A stretch of 64,000 nt of DNA from Shouchella oshimensis (GTDB taxonomy: Bacteria > Bacillota > Bacilli > Bacillales > Bacillaceae_D): the NCBI RefSeq assembly GCF_002019765.1, contig NZ_KV917380.1, positions 1,321,858 through 1,385,857 of the forward strand. The letters are read 5' to 3'. Positions 29,109 to 38,079 of the stretch are shown here, piece by piece (position 1 is the first letter of the stretch; each line of letters starts with the position of its first letter). Made by a program: the position numbers and the translations under genes. The notes beneath the pieces were generated by a model that did no database searches, had not been told where the DNA came from, and saw nothing but the letters and a program-made list of their open reading frames with translations.

Positions 29109-29721
29109 ACGCTCCAGCGCCAGAGACAGAGGCTTTTTGGAGTTTAACTGGTTTGACAAAGCGATGTTTGTAAAGGCTAATAATTTTAGAGGTAAGGACA
29201 ATAGACAGAATGGAAAAAAGCCCAGGGATCATACCAACGACTAGAAAACTGAGAAGAACAACAATCCCATCAAAAAGAAAGTTTGTTTTACCTGGATCTA
29301 TTCCCATTTTTCTTTGTAAATACAATGCAAGAATGTTGGCTCCACCTAAAGAGGCTTGATGATTGAAGAGAAGCGTTAATCCTACACCAATGCTAACGCC
29401 ACCTAAGACTGCTCCAAAAAACATGGGGACTGTAAAAGAAGGTAAAAACGTGTCAACAGCGGTTAGTAAGGATAAAAAAGTAACGGATAGTATCGTCACA
29501 ATTGTGAAGCGTAAGCCCATTCTTATAAAAGAAAATACGTAAAACGGTATGTTTACTAGGAAAAAGAGTAAGGAAAAAGGAAGGTTAACTACATACGATA
29601 TGGTCAAGGTCAAACCAGCCGTTCCACCAGTGATTAGCCCAGCATGACGAAGTAATAAAACGCCAATTGAAACGATAAAACAACCTGTTAGAATCGCAAT
29701 GGCCTTTCGAAAAACATTCAT
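29107..29721 (-). CDS. YitT family membrane protein (DUF161 type)
   Basis: A 204-residue integral membrane protein with five or six predicted segments and two glycine-rich repeats of the YitT type: LITGGTAGLTLT near residues 28-39 and QASLGGANILAL near 121-132. It lacks the C-terminal DUF2179 domain that longer family members carry, ending instead in a short basic tail. Function of the family is unknown; a transporter role is often suggested. AGGTGATTGA precedes the ATG. Divergent from the Lrp-type regulator, which may control it. Confidence 0.75.
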   Translation of the reverse strand: MNVFRKAIAILTGCFIVSIGVLLLRHAGLITGGTAGLTLTISYVVNLPFSLLFFLVNIPFYVFSFIRMGLRFTIVTILSVTFLSLLTAVDTFLPSFTVPMFFGAVLGGVSIGVGLTLLFNHQASLGGANILALYLQRKMGIDPGKTNFLFDGIVVLLSFLVVGMIPGLFSILSIVLTSKIISLYKHRFVKPVKLQKASVSGAGA

Positions 29722-29738
29722 TCAATCACCTACATGTT

Positions 29739-29848
29739 ATTGTTACTATAAGTTTATATAACAATGAAGGAGTTTTGTATAACAACTAGTAGGATCTTCT
29801 AAAATGTGGTTTAATAAATGAAGGGAAATGATAAATTATTTGTACAAA
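29739..29848. promoter_or_regulatory. Two inverted repeats between the YitT-like gene and the Lrp-type regulator
   Basis: ATTGTTA (29739-29745) is repeated inverted as TAACAAT (29759-29765), near the promoter region of the minus-strand gene. TTTGTACAAA (29839-29848) is a perfect 10-bp palindrome 22 bp before the regulator start. Both could be operators of the adjacent regulator; this is inference. Confidence 0.35.
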
Positions 29849-29870
29849 ATGAAAAAAGGTGATCTTTTTA

Positions 29871-30314
29871 ATGGATAAAATGGATTGTGATATCCTAAAG
29901 CTGCTTCAAGACAATGGCAGAATGACAATTAGTGAATTATCAAAGGAACTAGCATTAAGCCGACCGAGTATGTCAGAACGTCTCGTACGTTTACAAGAAA
30001 AAGGTGTTATTGAAGGCTTTACAGCACGTGTTTCGTTAAAAGAAATTGGCAAGGATATCTTGCTTTTAATACAAGTGAGCGGGTTAAAGGTAACATTATC
30101 GGATTTTGAAGAGGTTATAAAAGATGAAGCAGAAATTATAGAGTGTCACCGTGTAACCGGTGAAGTAAGCTACTTTTTAAAAGCTGCTGTGTCCGATGTG
30201 AATAGCATGCGTGCACTAATTGATCGATTAATACCGTATGGAACGATTAATACATCAACTGTATTAAATTCTCCTGTCCCTTACCGAACCATCCTTCCTG
30301 ATATAAAGGAATAG
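29871..30314 (+). CDS. Lrp/AsnC family transcriptional regulator
   Basis: A 147-residue DNA-binding protein: helix-turn-helix at residues 5-55 (MTISELSKELALSRPSMSERLVRLQEKGVI) and a C-terminal RAM/AsnC ligand-binding domain (about 65-140) with the typical CHRVTGEVSYFLKA strand near 96-109. Such proteins usually sense amino acids. AAGGTGA sets the ATG at 29871 rather than the upstream GTG. It is divergent from a YitT-like membrane gene. I cannot say which B. subtilis Lrp paralogue, if any, it matches. Confidence 0.88.
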   Translation: MDKMDCDILKLLQDNGRMTISELSKELALSRPSMSERLVRLQEKGVIEGFTARVSLKEIGKDILLLIQVSGLKVTLSDFEEVIKDEAEIIECHRVTGEVSYFLKAAVSDVNSMRALIDRLIPYGTINTSTVLNSPVPYRTILPDIKE

Positions 30315-30407
30315 CACATTCTCATATTTTTGCTATACTTAAGAGAGAATAGAGAGAAGAAAAGATAAGACCGTTCAAACACAAGAAAAAGGAGTGCAAC
30401 TACCTAT

Positions 30408-31127
30408 ATGGCAAAGCGCATTTTAGTAGTCGATGATGAACCATCCATTTCCACCTTACTTAAGTACAACTTAGAACAGGCTGGCTTTGAAGTGGAAACG
30501 AGGTTAGATGGACTAGCTGGGTTTGAGCGAGCAAAAGAAGTTCCTTTTGATTTAATTATACTTGATCTCATGTTACCAAGTATGGATGGAATGGACGTGT
30601 GTCGTAATTTAAGGCAAGAACATATTTTTGTACCAATTTTAATGCTAACGGCAAAAGATGATGAGTTTGATAAAGTACTCGGTTTAGAATTAGGTGCCGA
30701 TGACTATATGACAAAACCATTTTCACCTCGAGAAGTATCCGCAAGAGTGCGTGCCATTTTACGTCGGGTCGACCAGACACAGGCTACTAAAGAAGATGTA
30801 GCAGTAAAAGGGAAGGGACGCGTCATTAAAGACTTAACCATTTACCCAGACAATTATGAAGTATATGTAAAGCAGGAATTACTCACTTTAACGCCAAAAG
30901 AGTTTGAGCTCCTTGTCTACTTGTCAGAGAATAAAGGACGGGTGTTGACGAGGGATCAGCTACTTAATGCTGTATGGAACTATGAATTTGTTGGCGATAC
31001 ACGGATAGTCGATGTGCATATCAGCCACCTGAGAGAAAAGATCGAACCAAATCCGAAAAAGCCAGTGTACATTAAAACGATTCGTGGGCTTGGCTATAAG
31101 TTGGAAGAACCAATTTCAAATGAATAA
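30408..31127 (+). CDS. phoP: Phosphate-response regulator PhoP
   Basis: OmpR-family response regulator of 239 residues. The receiver domain has the acidic pocket Asp9-Asp10, the phosphorylation site Asp53 in ILDLMLPSMDG and TAK near 84. The winged-helix output domain (about 140-235) ends with IVDVHISHLREKIE and TIRGLGYK. Its stop overlaps the phoR start by 8 bp. In B. subtilis PhoPR controls the phosphate starvation regulon. AAAGGAG lies upstream of the ATG. Identity rests on sequence and on the phoPR-polA order. Confidence 0.93.
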   Translation: MAKRILVVDDEPSISTLLKYNLEQAGFEVETRLDGLAGFERAKEVPFDLIILDLMLPSMDGMDVCRNLRQEHIFVPILMLTAKDDEFDKVLGLELGADDYMTKPFSPREVSARVRAILRRVDQTQATKEDVAVKGKGRVIKDLTIYPDNYEVYVKQELLTLTPKEFELLVYLSENKGRVLTRDQLLNAVWNYEFVGDTRIVDVHISHLREKIEPNPKKPVYIKTIRGLGYKLEEPISNE

Positions 31128-32883
31128 TGTAAAAAATCGGTTCGTTGTAAGCATTATGCTTGTGGTGACCTTTGTTTTGCTAGCGCTTGGACTAACGATT
31201 GGCGCTTGGTCAAATGAGCAATACTTAAATTTTATTGAAGAGCGTATGAAGAATGAAACAGCATTAGCAACATGGACCGTTACAGAAAATGGCTTTCCTG
31301 AACAGGAGGAGGCACAACGAATTGCTGCTAAAGCTGGAGAATTATTTGAGGGACGTTTAACCATTATTGATGACAAAGGATCGGTTTTAGGAGACTCTTG
31401 GGCTGAGCCAGAAGCAATGGAAAATCACCTTGATCGACCTGAGATTAAGCGTGCCCTCGCTGATAATAACGTTGAACTAAGGTATAGTGAGACAATCGGG
31501 GAAGACTTACTTTATTATGCTTTACCTCTTTATGAAGATGAAGTGCTGTTAGGCTATATTCGTGTAGGTTTGTCAGTGGAATCACTAAATCAAATTAATC
31601 AAACCGTTTGGTTCGTCATAGCTGCAAGCTTCTTCATTGCATTCTTTATTCTGTTTATTCTTGTTTCGCGCATTACTAAGCAAATTATTAAACCGATTGA
31701 TCACGCGACAGATGCAGCAATTCGTCTAGCAGAAGGGGACTATAAAACACGGACCTTTGAAGACCAGCATAAAGAACTGGGACGTTTAGGTCGTTCAATC
31801 AATATACTCGCCTACAATCTAGAACAGCTTTCAAGACGCCATAAAGTGCAGCAAGAGCAAATGGCAGCATTGATCGACCATATGGGAAGTGCGTTATTAT
31901 TTATTAATGTTCGTGGTGATGTAGAGCTGGTGAATCGTACAACGGAACAACTGTTTTTTGTTGAAGCCCAGAAAATAACAGGTAAGCCTTATTATGAAGT
32001 CATCCCAAGTGACAACCTTAGTAAGTTCGTCCAGTCGGTTTATATGACTGAAACAAAACAGCGTGGGCAGATTGAATGGACAGAGCATTTTGTCACGAAA
32101 GTCTATGACGTCTATGGAGCTCCAGTTGTGACAGATTCGGGTCGTTTGCGAGGGGTAACGATTGTACTCCATGATATAACAGAGCAAAAGAAACTTGAAC
32201 AAATCCGAAAAGATTTCGTCGCAAATGTCTCTCATGAATTAAAGACACCTGTAACCTCTATTAAAGGATTTGCAGAAACATTAATCGATGGGGCTCTCCA
32301 AGAGCCTGAATTGGCAAATCAATTTACGGAAATTATTTGGAAAGAAAGTGATCGGTTACAAACGCTAATTATGGATTTACTTGAACTGTCTAAAATCGAG
32401 AATGCTCAGTTTTTACTTCATTTAGAAGAAGTATCCTTAAAAGGAATCTCTGATGAAGTTGTCACACTGCTCTCAAGCAAAGCAGAAGAAAAGAAAATGA
32501 CCATTCATGTAACAGAAACAGGTCAAACTACAATTGAGGGTGACGCTCAGCGCTTAAAACAAATTATTTTAAACCTTGTTACGAATGCGATTGCCTACAC
32601 ACCTGCGGATGGTACCGTACACATAAAGTTAATCGAAAAAGAACATGATGTGGAGCTTCAAGTGAAAGACACAGGAATTGGTATTAGTGTGCCAGAAAGG
32701 CTTCGGATTTTTGAACGTTTTTATCGTGTAGATCGGGCGAGAAGTCGAAATTCTGGAGGAACAGGCTTAGGTCTCGCGATTGTAAAACATTTGGCTGAAG
32801 CACATCATGGAAAACTAGAAGTAGAAAGTGAAGAAGGAAAGGGATCAATCTTCAAAATTTTGTTCCCGAAAAAACAAGCTTAA
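31120..32883 (+). CDS. phoR: Phosphate sensor histidine kinase PhoR
   Basis: Membrane histidine kinase of 587 residues that phosphorylates PhoP. Order: membrane segment (about 8-30), extracytoplasmic sensor domain, second membrane segment (about 165-187), HAMP, PAS (about 240-350), HisKA with FVANVSHELKTPVTS (His about 371) and an ATPase domain with NLVTNAIAYTP, DTGIGI and GGTGLGLAIVKH. The frame is open further upstream inside phoP; the ATG at 31120 gives the expected short cytoplasmic start MNNVKNRF. A terminator follows before polA. Confidence 0.93.
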   Translation: MNNVKNRFVVSIMLVVTFVLLALGLTIGAWSNEQYLNFIEERMKNETALATWTVTENGFPEQEEAQRIAAKAGELFEGRLTIIDDKGSVLGDSWAEPEAMENHLDRPEIKRALADNNVELRYSETIGEDLLYYALPLYEDEVLLGYIRVGLSVESLNQINQTVWFVIAASFFIAFFILFILVSRITKQIIKPIDHATDAAIRLAEGDYKTRTFEDQHKELGRLGRSINILAYNLEQLSRRHKVQQEQMAALIDHMGSALLFINVRGDVELVNRTTEQLFFVEAQKITGKPYYEVIPSDNLSKFVQSVYMTETKQRGQIEWTEHFVTKVYDVYGAPVVTDSGRLRGVTIVLHDITEQKKLEQIRKDFVANVSHELKTPVTSIKGFAETLIDGALQEPELANQFTEIIWKESDRLQTLIMDLLELSKIENAQFLLHLEEVSLKGISDEVVTLLSSKAEEKKMTIHVTETGQTTIEGDAQRLKQIILNLVTNAIAYTPADGTVHIKLIEKEHDVELQVKDTGIGISVPERLRIFERFYRVDRARSRNSGGTGLGLAIVKHLAEAHHGKLEVESEEGKGSIFKILFPKKQA

Positions 32884-32985
32884 CAAGATCTTTACAGTTT
32901 GTTTATATCCTCAACACAATTGTCGCCTACACTTAGGAAGAACGGTCTTATCCTGATCGATATTCCTCTGTCGGTCGATTTTGAT

Positions 32986-33014
32986 GGCAAGAGCTATGTC
33001 TCTTGTCTTTTTTT
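32986..33014 (+). terminator. Terminator after phoPR
   Basis: GGCAAGAG (32986-32993) pairs with CTCTTGTC (33000-33007) around a 6-nt loop, followed by seven T residues. Confidence 0.85.
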
Positions 33015-33057
33015 GCGTACGCTCGTTCCCATCTGTTTTCTTTTTCAATTGCGAGTA

Positions 33058-33066
33058 TGGTACAAT
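33058..33066 (+). promoter_or_regulatory. Extended -10 promoter before polA
   Basis: TGG-TACAAT, 35 bp before the polA start, just after the phoPR terminator. No good -35 element is seen. Confidence 0.45.
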
Positions 33067-33101
33067 ACCGATACAAGTTATGCTAGAAGGGAAGATCCCG
33101 A

Positions 33102-35729
33102 TTGAAAAAATTAGTATTAATTGACGGAAATAGTATTGCCTATCGAGCCTTTTTCGCTTTACCGCTATTAAGCAATGAAAAAGGTGACTATACGAACGCT
33201 GTTTATGGCTTTACAACCATGCTTTTGAAAGTGCTTGAGGAAGAAAAGCCCACTCATTTGCTCGTTGCATTTGATGCAGGCAAATCGACATTTCGACATA
33301 AAACGTATGCTGCATATAAAGGAACACGTCAAAAAACACCTTCAGAATTATCCGGTCAAATTCCTATGATTCACAAGCTTTTAGATGCTTTCTCGATTAA
33401 ACGATATGAAGCGAAAGAGTACGAAGCAGATGACATCATTGGAACACAGGCTGTAGAGGCAGCGAAAAAAGGTTATGAAGTGGTTGTCATTACAGGAGAT
33501 AAAGATTTACTTCAGCTTGTTGATGACCGCATTGAAGTCGTACTTACTCGAAAAGGTATAACCGAAGTTGATCGTTATAATGAAGCAAAAATAGAAGAGC
33601 GATATGGATTAACACCAAAACAAATTATTGATTTAAAAGGGCTTATGGGGGATACATCTGACAACATCCCTGGTGTTCCTGGTGTTGGTGAGAAAACGGC
33701 GATTAAATTGTTAACCCAATTCTCAGATGTGGAAACCGTGCTCGCCTCCATTAATGAGGTGTCAGGGAAGAAACTTAAAGAGCGTTTAGAAGAAAATAAA
33801 GAACTTGCTATTTTAAGTAAACAACTTGCAACCATTATGACGGAAGTACCGTTAGAAACAGCACTTAACGACTTAGCCTATAACGGATTTGATTATCAAG
33901 CTGTCAAGGAATTGTTTAAAGCATATGCCTTCAATTCTTTGTTAAATCGAATTGGTGAAGATGAAGATCAACAAGAAGAGGCATTAGAGGAAGTGGCATT
34001 TGAAATCGTTTCAGAGATAAAAGAAGATCATCTTATAAGCCCTTCTGCCTTAGTAATTGAAATGCTTGGCGACAATTATCATCATGCCGATATAATTGGA
34101 GTTGGGTTGGCAAATAAGAATGGTAATTATTTTATACCGACAAAGGTTGCTGTAGAATCAACTCTTTTTCAAACGTTTATGGCTGATGAAAAGAAAGAAA
34201 AATATTTATTTGATGCCAAACGAGCAGTTGTTGCTCTCGCATGGCAAGATATTGAATTAAATGGCGTTGCGTTTGATTTACAAATGGCATCGTACTTACT
34301 TGATCCATCACTTTCTTCCCATGAAATGAGCGATATTGCGTCGCGAAAAGGATCCGTTCGTGTATTAGAAGATGAGACTGTTTATGGAAAAGGGGCAAAG
34401 CAAGGGATTCCTGCTGAGCAACAGCTTGCTGAGCATTTATCTAGAAAAGCATATGCGATGTATGTCTTAAAAGAAATTTTGGCAAATGAGCTAAAGGAAA
34501 ATGAACAATACGCGCTTTTTGCAGAATTAGAGATGCCTTTGTCTGTTATATTAGGGCGAATGGAAAAAGAAGGCATTAAGGTCGATCGAGGGCAGCTTCA
34601 GACTATGGGTGGCGATTTATCGACGCGGTTAGCAGATTTAGAGAAAGAAATTCATAAAGAAGCTGGAGAGACGTTTAATATTAATTCTCCGAAGCAATTA
34701 GGCCAAGTATTATTTGAAACGTTAGAGCTTCCACCCGTAAAGAAAACAAAAACAGGCTATTCTACAAGTGCAGACGTTCTAGAGAAATTAGCGGGATCAC
34801 ACCCGATTATTGAACATATCTTACTCTATCGTCAGCTAGGGAAGCTATATTCGACTTACATTGAAGGGCTTTTAAAAGTAGCGAATGAGGAAACAGGAAA
34901 AGTGCATACCCGATTTAATCAGGCGCTTACACAAACTGGACGGCTTTCTTCAACAGATCCGAACTTGCAAAATATTCCTATTCGATTGGAAGAAGGAAGG
35001 AAGATTCGTAAAGCATTTGTCCCATCTCACGATGATTGGCTGATGGTGTCTGCTGACTATTCACAAATTGAATTACGAGTACTTGCACACATATCAGGCG
35101 ACGAAAGAATGAAAGAAGCATTTTTGAAGAATATGGATATTCATACAAAAACGGCTATGGACGTGTTTCATGTTGAAGAAGATGAAGTGACGGATCAAAT
35201 GAGACGTAGCGCAAAAGCAGTAAACTTCGGTATTGTGTACGGAATTAGCGATTACGGTCTCTCGCAAAATTTAAACATCACTCGAAAAGAAGCAAAAGAA
35301 TTTATTGACCGTTACTTAGCAAGCTATCCCGATGTAAAGGCATATATGGAAAATGTCGTAAAAGAAGCGAAAAAAACAGGTTATGTGCAGACTCTATTAG
35401 CAAGACGTCGTTATTTGCCTGAGTTAGCTAGTAGCAATTTTAATCAACGTAGCTTTGCTGAGCGAACGGCAATGAATACGCCTATCCAAGGGACGGCTGC
35501 AGACATTATTAAGCAAGCGATGGTCATTATGAGCGACGAGCTGGCGAATTCATCATTGAAAGCCACGATGCTCTTACAAGTGCACGATGAATTAATTTTT
35601 GAAGTAGCGCCAGAAGACGAACAAGCTTTGAAGGAACTTGTGACAAATGTAATGGAAAACGCATTATCATTAGATGTGCCCCTACAAGTAGACGTGTCAA
35701 GTGGTTCTTCTTGGTATGACGCAAAATAA
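33102..35729 (+). CDS. polA: DNA polymerase I
   Basis: Repair and Okazaki-fragment polymerase of 875 residues. The 5'-3' exonuclease domain (1-290) shows IDGNSIAYRAFFA and the Asp-rich EADDIIGT and TGDKDLLQL. The 3'-5' exonuclease region (about 300-470) has lost the acidic metal ligands (for example LFDAKRAVVAL), as in other Bacillus enzymes, so proofreading is not expected. The polymerase domain has DYSQIELRVLAH, RRSAKAVNFGIVYG and QVHDELIFEV. TTG start. It leads polA-mutM-ytaF-coaE, as in B. subtilis. Confidence 0.97.
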   Translation: MKKLVLIDGNSIAYRAFFALPLLSNEKGDYTNAVYGFTTMLLKVLEEEKPTHLLVAFDAGKSTFRHKTYAAYKGTRQKTPSELSGQIPMIHKLLDAFSIKRYEAKEYEADDIIGTQAVEAAKKGYEVVVITGDKDLLQLVDDRIEVVLTRKGITEVDRYNEAKIEERYGLTPKQIIDLKGLMGDTSDNIPGVPGVGEKTAIKLLTQFSDVETVLASINEVSGKKLKERLEENKELAILSKQLATIMTEVPLETALNDLAYNGFDYQAVKELFKAYAFNSLLNRIGEDEDQQEEALEEVAFEIVSEIKEDHLISPSALVIEMLGDNYHHADIIGVGLANKNGNYFIPTKVAVESTLFQTFMADEKKEKYLFDAKRAVVALAWQDIELNGVAFDLQMASYLLDPSLSSHEMSDIASRKGSVRVLEDETVYGKGAKQGIPAEQQLAEHLSRKAYAMYVLKEILANELKENEQYALFAELEMPLSVILGRMEKEGIKVDRGQLQTMGGDLSTRLADLEKEIHKEAGETFNINSPKQLGQVLFETLELPPVKKTKTGYSTSADVLEKLAGSHPIIEHILLYRQLGKLYSTYIEGLLKVANEETGKVHTRFNQALTQTGRLSSTDPNLQNIPIRLEEGRKIRKAFVPSHDDWLMVSADYSQIELRVLAHISGDERMKEAFLKNMDIHTKTAMDVFHVEEDEVTDQMRRSAKAVNFGIVYGISDYGLSQNLNITRKEAKEFIDRYLASYPDVKAYMENVVKEAKKTGYVQTLLARRRYLPELASSNFNQRSFAERTAMNTPIQGTAADIIKQAMVIMSDELANSSLKATMLLQVHDELIFEVAPEDEQALKELVTNVMENALSLDVPLQVDVSSGSSWYDAK

Positions 35730-35744
35730 AGGGGAGAAGATGAA

Positions 35745-36569
35745 ATGCCAGAGTTACCTGAAGTGGAAACGGTCAGAAGAACATTACTTGAACTCGTAAA
35801 AGGCAAAACGGTTCATCGTGTGACGATTCATTGGCCAAAAATGATTAAAGAACCAGACGATGCGCATGCGTTCATGCAAAAGATTGCCGGTCAAACCATT
35901 TTTGATATCAGACGTAGAGGAAAGTTTCTTTTATTTGAACTAACTGATTTTGTACTTGTCTCCCATTTAAGGATGGAAGGGCGTTATGGGGTATATGCGC
36001 CTGAAGAGTCTCCAGATAAGCATACGCACGTCATTTTTCATTTAACAGATGGAACAGAACTGCGCTATGCAGACGTACGAAAGTTTGGAACGATGCACTT
36101 ATTTACGAAAGGTACAGAAGAATTGGTCTTGCCACTTGTACAACTAGGGGTGGAGCCATTCTCTGAGCAATTTACGGTTGAACAATTAAAAGATGTCTAC
36201 AAACAATCAAAGCGCACGATTAAAACGGCTCTGCTAGATCAAAAGACCGTTGTAGGTCTTGGAAATATCTATGTGGATGAAGCGTTATACCGGGCGCGTA
36301 TTCAACCTGAGCGTTTAGCCTCATCTATTGGAGAAGAAGAAATGACGGTTTTGCATACAGCTATCGTCGAAACATTGCAAGAAGCAGTAGATGCTGGAGG
36401 AAGTTCAATTAAATCCTATGTAAACGGTCAAGGTGAAATGGGTATGTTTCAACAAAGCTTGCAGGTCTATGGTAGAAAAGGCGAACCTTGTCATGAATGT
36501 GGAACGCTTATTACAAAGACGGTTGTAGGAGGACGAGGCACACATTATTGTCCTCAATGTCAGCATTAA
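35745..36569 (+). CDS. mutM: Formamidopyrimidine-DNA glycosylase
   Basis: Removes 8-oxoguanine and formamidopyrimidines and nicks the abasic site. The 274-residue protein begins with PELPEVETV, whose Pro2 and Glu3 are the catalytic residues exposed once Met1 is removed. KSYVNGQGEMGMF near residues 224-236 belongs to the helix-two-turn-helix, and the C-terminal zinc finger is complete (CHECGT ... CPQC). It starts 15 bp after polA with GGGGAG upstream, so repair synthesis and base excision are co-expressed. Confidence 0.97.
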   Translation: MPELPEVETVRRTLLELVKGKTVHRVTIHWPKMIKEPDDAHAFMQKIAGQTIFDIRRRGKFLLFELTDFVLVSHLRMEGRYGVYAPEESPDKHTHVIFHLTDGTELRYADVRKFGTMHLFTKGTEELVLPLVQLGVEPFSEQFTVEQLKDVYKQSKRTIKTALLDQKTVVGLGNIYVDEALYRARIQPERLASSIGEEEMTVLHTAIVETLQEAVDAGGSSIKSYVNGQGEMGMFQQSLQVYGRKGEPCHECGTLITKTVVGGRGTHYCPQCQH

Positions 36570-36627
36570 CACACAATCTGTCCTCTCCATATACTAGTTC
36601 AATGATGAATTAGTAAGGAGGGGTCTT

Positions 36628-37251
36628 TTGTTTTCCTTAATCATTTTAGCTATGGCTTTGAGTCTTGATAGCTTTGGTGTCGGACTAACATACGGAATGC
36701 GAAAAATTAAAATTCCGTGGCTTTCACTTGCCTTTATTGGATTATGTTCTGGGCTCTCCATTTTGATTGCCATGAGCGTTGGAGCGACGATTGCGCAAGT
36801 CATTTCCGTCTCTGTAGCTGAAACCATCGGTGCTCTAATTTTAATTATTATTGGTGCATGGGCTCTAATTGAAACGTATCGCCCAAGGAAGGAGCCTGTT
36901 CAACGGCTTCAAAAACAAGATATTGACTTTACCATAAAAATGTTTGGGTACGTCATTCATATCTTGCGTGACCCAGCCAAAGCAGATATGGATTCATCTG
37001 GAACCGTAACAGGGCGTGAAGCTCTCTTACTTGGCTTAGCGCTTTCACTTGATGCGTTTGGAGCAGGAATTGCCGCTGCCTTAATGGGCTTTTCCCCAAT
37101 TGGTTTGGCCCTAATGGTTGCTTTTCTAAGCGCTCTATTTGTATCATTAGGGATGGTAGGGGGATATCGCCTCGCTCATGTGAAATGGGTTAAACGATTG
37201 TCTTTTCTCCCAGGCTTATTACTTATACTTATTGGGCTTTTGAAGCTGTAG
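36628..37251 (+). CDS. ytaF: YtaF, MntP-like sporulation membrane protein
   Basis: A 207-residue membrane protein with six predicted segments and two internal repeats each carrying an aspartate in the membrane: MALSLDSFGVGLTYG at residues 9-23 and ALSLDAFGAGIAAA near 145-158. This is the layout of MntP manganese exporters. In bacilli the YtaF subfamily is linked to sporulation, without proven transport. TTG start after AAGGAGGGG. The gene lies between mutM and coaE in the same direction. Confidence 0.85.
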   Translation: MFSLIILAMALSLDSFGVGLTYGMRKIKIPWLSLAFIGLCSGLSILIAMSVGATIAQVISVSVAETIGALILIIIGAWALIETYRPRKEPVQRLQKQDIDFTIKMFGYVIHILRDPAKADMDSSGTVTGREALLLGLALSLDAFGAGIAAALMGFSPIGLALMVAFLSALFVSLGMVGGYRLAHVKWVKRLSFLPGLLLILIGLLKL

Positions 37252-37266
37252 TGGAGGGAAACCGTC

Positions 37267-37860
37267 TTGAAAATTGGTTTAACAGGTGGAATTGCAAGTG
37301 GAAAATCTTTAGCTTCAACCTATCTTTATGAAGAAGGCTACCCAATTATTGACGCAGATAAAATTGCGAGACAGGTTGTTGAACCTGGTACACCAGCGCT
37401 TGAAGCAATTCGGAACACATTCGGTAAAGCTGTAGTGCACGAAGATGGTCAGTTAAATCGAAAAGCGCTGGGATCGATTGTTTTCGCAAGTGAAGAAAAA
37501 CGTCAGCAACTTAACAAAATTGTCCACCCGGCAGTAAGAAAACAAATGCTTAAGGAAGCTGACACTTTTGAAAGAAACGGGCACACGCTTATCATTTTTG
37601 ATATTCCACTTTTAGTAGAAAGTCATTTATTTCATTTAGTTGATCAAGTTTGGGTTGTTTACGTGGATGAAGAAACGCAATTAACGCGTTTGATGCAGCG
37701 AGACCAATCAACGAAAGATGAGGCATTACAGCGAATACGTGCACAAATTCCTTTAGAGCAAAAAGTACAGTATGCAGATCAAGTCATTAAAAATACCGGG
37801 ACAAAGCAAGAAACGTACGATCAAATCGATGCTATTTTGACAACCGTGACGACCACGTAA
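37267..37860 (+). CDS. coaE: Dephospho-CoA kinase
   Basis: Last step of coenzyme A synthesis: phosphorylates the 3'-hydroxyl of dephospho-CoA. The 197-residue P-loop kinase has GLTGGIASGKS at residues 4-14, DADKIARQVVEPG near 30-42 and FDIPLLVES near 113-121. Length is normal. It starts with TTG 15 bp after ytaF behind GGAGGG, and a terminator separates it from gapB. Confidence 0.96.
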   Translation: MKIGLTGGIASGKSLASTYLYEEGYPIIDADKIARQVVEPGTPALEAIRNTFGKAVVHEDGQLNRKALGSIVFASEEKRQQLNKIVHPAVRKQMLKEADTFERNGHTLIIFDIPLLVESHLFHLVDQVWVVYVDEETQLTRLMQRDQSTKDEALQRIRAQIPLEQKVQYADQVIKNTGTKQETYDQIDAILTTVTTT

Positions 37861-37870
37861 TTGTGGAAGA

Positions 37871-37911
37871 AAAAAGCTTACATCATGAATAAAATGATGA
37901 AAGCTTTTTCG
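37871..37911 (+). terminator. Terminator after coaE
   Basis: AAAAAGCTT-A-CATCAT pairs with ATGATG-A-AAGCTTTTT, with one A-A mismatch and a 7-nt loop. Confidence 0.85.
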
Positions 37912-38009
37912 CGTTCATGTACATTGGTTTTATCCTTTTTAAAGTAAAAATGATCCTCAAAACGAAAAATTTCCTGTTGAAGAAAAATAATGGCGCTATT
38001 TTGTTCATT

Positions 38010-38020
38010 TATGTTATACT
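38010..38020 (+). promoter_or_regulatory. gapB -10 region with CcpN consensus site
   Basis: TATGTTATACT fits the CcpN operator consensus TRTGHYATAYW at all 11 positions, as I recall that consensus. It overlaps the extended -10 TGT-TATACT (38012-38020). A weaker copy (7 of 11) lies at 38028-38038. CcpN represses gapB and pckA during glycolytic growth in B. subtilis. Confidence 0.65.
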
Positions 38021-38079
38021 ATTTCATAGAATGATACTAAAAAATATAACACATTTCAGACCGAGAGGATGAAATCCCG

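Noticed and set aside
32899-33105. 68-codon open frame between phoR and polA
   Set aside because: The phoPR terminator and the polA promoter both lie inside it, its composition is unlike a folded protein, and there is no ribosome binding site.
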